A stretch of 64,000 nucleotides of DNA, taken from the NCBI GenBank assembly GCA_036785325.1, contig JAXIVH010000390.1, positions 25,001-89,000 of the forward strand, given 5' to 3'. Shown one piece after another: positions 60,892 to 64,000 of the stretch. The notes under the pieces were generated by a model. That model searched no databases. It had not been told where the DNA came from and saw nothing but the letters and a program-made list of their open reading frames with translations. This DNA comes from Urophycis tenuis (lineage: Eukaryota; Chordata; Actinopteri; Gadiformes; Phycidae). A program made the position numbers and the translations under genes. Position 1 is the stretch's first letter. Every line of letters starts with the position of its first letter.

Positions 60892-61614
60892 CTGGGGGGG
60901 GGGGAGAGAGGGAGGAGGGGAGTCAGGGGGGAGGCAGGAGGGAGGCAGGAGGAGGGGAGTCAGGGGGGAGGCAGGAGGGAGGCAGGAGGAGGGGGGTCAG
61001 GAGGGAGGCAGGAGGAGGGGAGTCAGGGGGGAGGCAGGAGGGGGGAGGTAGGAGGAGGGGAGTCAGGGGGGAGGCAGGAGGGGGGAGGTAGGAGGAGGGG
61101 AGTCAGGGGGGAGGCAGGAGGGGGGAGGTAGGAGGAGGGGAGAGGTAGGAGGAGGGGAGTCAGGGGGGAGGCAGGAGGGGGGAGGTAGGAGGAGGGGAGT
61201 CAGGGGGGAGGCAGGAGGGGGGAGGTAGGAGGAGGGGAGTCAGGGGGGAGGCAGGAGGAGGGGAGTCAGGGGGGGGGCAGGAGGAGGTGGGGGGGAGGCA
61301 GGAGGAGGGGAGTCAGGGGAGGTAGACGGGAAGTCGGGGAGGTAGGGGGGGGAAGTCAGGGGGAGATAGGGGGGTATAGTGAGAGTCGGGGAGGTAGGAG
61401 GGGGGGTAGGGGGAGGGAGGAGGGGAGTCAGGGGGAGGTAGGGGGGAGTCAGGGGGAGGGAGGAGGGGAGTCAGGGGGAGGTAGGGGGGAGTCAGGGGGG
61501 GGTAGGGGGAGGTCAGGGGGGTAGGAGGGGAGTCAGGGGGAGTCAGGGGGAGGTAGGAGGGGAGGTAGGGGGAGATAGGGGGGAGTCAGGGGGAGGTAGG
61601 GGGAGGTAGGGGGG
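60892..61614. repeat. Purine-rich minisatellite next to the map3k2 exon
   Basis: GGGGAGTCAGGGGGGAGGCAGGAGG-type units (shown in part), changing to GGGGGAGGTAG units. It begins immediately at the exon acceptor, whose pyrimidine tract on the minus strand is made of it. The far end matches 1-62. Confidence 0.93.
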
Positions 61615-63002
61615 GAGGAGTTACAGCAGGGTTCTGATGACCTTCCAGACCTTTGGCAGACTAAGTCCCGCCTCTCAATTCGCAGTCAGCGAATCAATTT
61701 GGGAGAGAAAATGAGCAAACCGGCCGACTGACTTAAAAAAACTGACCCAGCCAATTATTTAGACCCACCTATTTAGAAGTTAAGGTTAGCTTGGAAATGA
61801 AAGTTCAACGTGTACTCTGTACTGGAGCTGATTCTGCCCGAACCCGTGCAGACCCGATTGAATTTTTTTTTCCAAAACCCGAACATATTCCAATGCACGC
61901 CACACAGCTGTTTCAAGAACGGGTCCAACAGCTGCATTCTTTTCTTTCTGCATTTCACAGAACCCGCGGGATCATTCACCTCATCTTGCGCATGGTCACG
62001 ACCTGTCCACACCTCTAGACTTTGTTGTCTTTCTGATGGCGCAGCTAAAACCTAATCGCCAGACCTTTTGACTCACCTCCCTCAGCAGCCATTTCTGCAT
62101 CTTTCTCGCGCTGAGCGACATGCAGTCACCTGACCGCTCGTTTACCACGCAGGCCCGAAGCCCGGTGTGTCACATGACAGGAATTAAAAGGTCAAAGGGC
62201 GAAGATCCTCAGCTCTAGTCTGTACTGTCACAGCCCAGAGCAGTTGTGCTCTAGCACCAGAGGAATCCTCGTCTGGACTCTGGAAGTCCTCTGAAGAATC
62301 AGAGACCTCCTCTTCTAGACACAGAGAGGTCTTGTTTTAGAGCCTGATCAGTCCTCTTCTAGAATCAAAGAGTTCTGGAGGCAGGGGGATTCTGCCATGT
62401 CCCCGCCCCCCCCCCCCCCCCCCCCCAAGAACATCATAAAAGACTTGATACGGATGATGACTTGAAGGACCTTTGACATGTGATTACATTGTAATAACCT
62501 TCTTGAAAAAAACGAAAAAGGCCTCGTTCCTTATTGGAAATCGTCTTCCATGTTCATTGACCTCCTCTAGTGTCAGTCTCTGCACAACGCTTGACTTGCT
62601 GTGTGTGTGTGTGTGTGTGTGACCATTTCATGAAGGCATAAACCACAACCAGATAAAAAGCTGATAAATGCATATTTAAATAGTGCCTGTTGGGCATCAA
62701 ATAAGCAACCGAGAGGTTGACAAATAAGTCAAATTTATACCATCAGCGTTTCTCAAATCACCTTCGTCTGCGTTCCACAGCAAAGAGATAATTGTTAGAT
62801 AATTGTTATAACGGATAATTGTTTTCTCAATTAAAAGTGAATCTAATGCAGCCTAAATCAGCCTAAGGGCATGACCCTGTTTCATCTGAAACAGTCATTA
62901 ATCGCACATAAATCAAGGGCAAGGCCTGATTTTGCTAGTAGCCTATTTAATACAAATTAATTTGTATTATTAATATACTGCAGACTTAATTTGTAATATA
63001 TT
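61615..63002. repeat. map3k2 intron sequence, direct duplicate of 63-1461
   Basis: Same content and order as 63-1461. Contains C-run 62405-62426 and (TG)n near 62600. No exon. Confidence 0.8.
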
Positions 63003-64000
63003 TACATTTACATTTAGGGCTTTTATCCAAAGGGACTTACAAAGAGTACATTTGTCAGAAGAAGGTGAAACACTTCATTGCTGTTAATACAGTAAGAAAG
63101 TCACCAGAAGTTTCAAGCATTTCTAGGTGAACCATTGCCAGTATACAACATCTCTGGTCTGCAATGAAAGTATATGTGATGAATATTTCTGAATATAGAA
63201 ATATATAATGATATTCCAATATAAGCCGTTAAAAGTTTTTTTCTTTAGGGTGAAACTGGCCCAGCGGTTAGGGGGTCCGTGGTTCTTAGCCCCCTGCTCT
63301 GACCCTACAGGTGGTCAGACAGACCTCCGCTGCTCCCTGCTGTTAGCTCGGGGCGAGCACAGCAGCTCAGTGGCTACACTGCTTCAAGGAGTTCTGAACA
63401 CACTACACGTGTTGAACTACTAAAATGAACACAATTGTTCACTGCACCTTATATATATATATATATACTTTTTTTTTTAATATATATATTCTTTATCTTG
63501 CACTTGAATCATTTTTTTTCTTATTTTTAGTGATACATTTTTTTAAATATATTTTTTATACATACATAATTTTTTTTTTTTACATTGCATTTCATTCTTT
63601 AATTCTTTGTATTGTAATGCTGCTGCTACCGCTGTCATTTCCCAGCTTGGGATCAATAAAGAATTTATAATCTATTCTATTCTAAACGACAGACATAGGA
63701 TGAAAAAAGAAAAAATGAAAGCGAATATCGTTTCACGCAAAAACATCAGATCTGACTCCCATCTTATTTAAGATGAAATCCTAACAAAAGCAGATGAAAT
63801 GAGTCGCTGATGACTCTTCTTTCTAAAAAATGTACTCACTTAGTCCAGAGATGGTGTATACTAGCAACGGTTCACCAAGCAATTGAAATGCTTGAAACTT
63901 GTTGCTGGTTGACTTTCTTACTGTATTAGCAGCAATGAAATGTTTCACCTTCTTCTGACAAATGTACTCTTTGTAAGTCGCTTTGGATAAAAGCGTCTGC
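63003..64000. mobile_element. Long-TIR non-autonomous element (right edge at window end)
   Basis: The left terminus 63003-63165 (CTTTTATCCAAAGGGACTTAC, GTACATTTGTCAGAAG, AAGTTTCAAGCATTT, CATCTCTGG) recurs inverted at 63840-64000 (GTACTCTTTGTAAGTCGCTT, AGCGTCTGC). Between them are a SINE-like block at 63250-63420 (GCCCAGCGGTTAGGGGG, GGTGGTCAGACAG) and a LINE-type tail at 63560-63685 (TCCCAGCTTGGGATCAATAAAG). Terminal fragments of the family also occur at 1462, 3071 and 32656. Confidence 0.65.

Overview
This is a window of vertebrate genomic DNA, almost certainly from a ray-finned fish. Genes are split into small GT-AG exons, introns are packed with microsatellites and minisatellites, and the dispersed repeats (hAT, Harbinger, L2-like LINE tails, tRNA-derived SINEs, MITEs) are fish-like. 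The extreme density of dinucleotide, TCTG and homopolymer tracts recalls codfishes, but that is only an impression. Only two host genes are supported.

Gene 1 is a mitochondrial cytochrome P450 of the CYP27 family, most like CYP27A (sterol 26-hydroxylase). All nine exons are present but the locus is scrambled. Exons 1-7 run on the minus strand (40016 down to 25231). Exons 5-9 run on the plus strand (4986 to 18923). Exons 5, 6 and 7 therefore occur twice, in opposite orientations, inside a large inverted duplication (2244-15481 against 22643-33385). Each arm abuts a gap of exactly 200 N (2044-2243 and 22443-22642). The simplest reading is one gene on two overlapping, probably allelic, contigs placed head to head. 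The exons chain in phase 1-9 to about 538 residues, the CYP27A1 size, apart from single-base losses in exons 8 and 9.

Gene 2 is the 3' end of map3k2 (MEKK2) on the minus strand: two kinase-domain exons (60714-60891 and 56824-57043) followed by what is probably a long 3' UTR running down to about 51.1 kb. Both genes point the same way on the minus strand. In human, MAP3K2 lies near CYP27C1, so a CYP27-MAP3K2 neighbourhood is plausible as old synteny.

Layout: 1-2043 is a contig piece that repeats 61.56-63.12 kb and part of a transposon at 58.56 kb. 2244-22442 is the plus-strand P450 contig, with the unique exon 8-9 region from 15.5 to 19 kb and LINE debris to 22.4 kb. 22643-33385 is the inverted copy. 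33.4-40.0 kb holds P450 exons 4 to 1. 40.2-50.7 kb is a nest of transposable elements: a Harbinger transposase relic with its intron, four MITE-like families with visible target-site duplications, an LTR with a tRNA-Pro primer site, and a SANT-like transposon ORF. 51-64 kb is map3k2 and its repeats.

The most unusual signal is that minisatellites in both genes have grown out of exon/intron junctions and carry copies of splice donors. After P450 exon 6 there is an 80-bp array in which most units look like a complete in-frame 48-nt micro-exon (acceptor, K-helix ExxR coding segment, donor).
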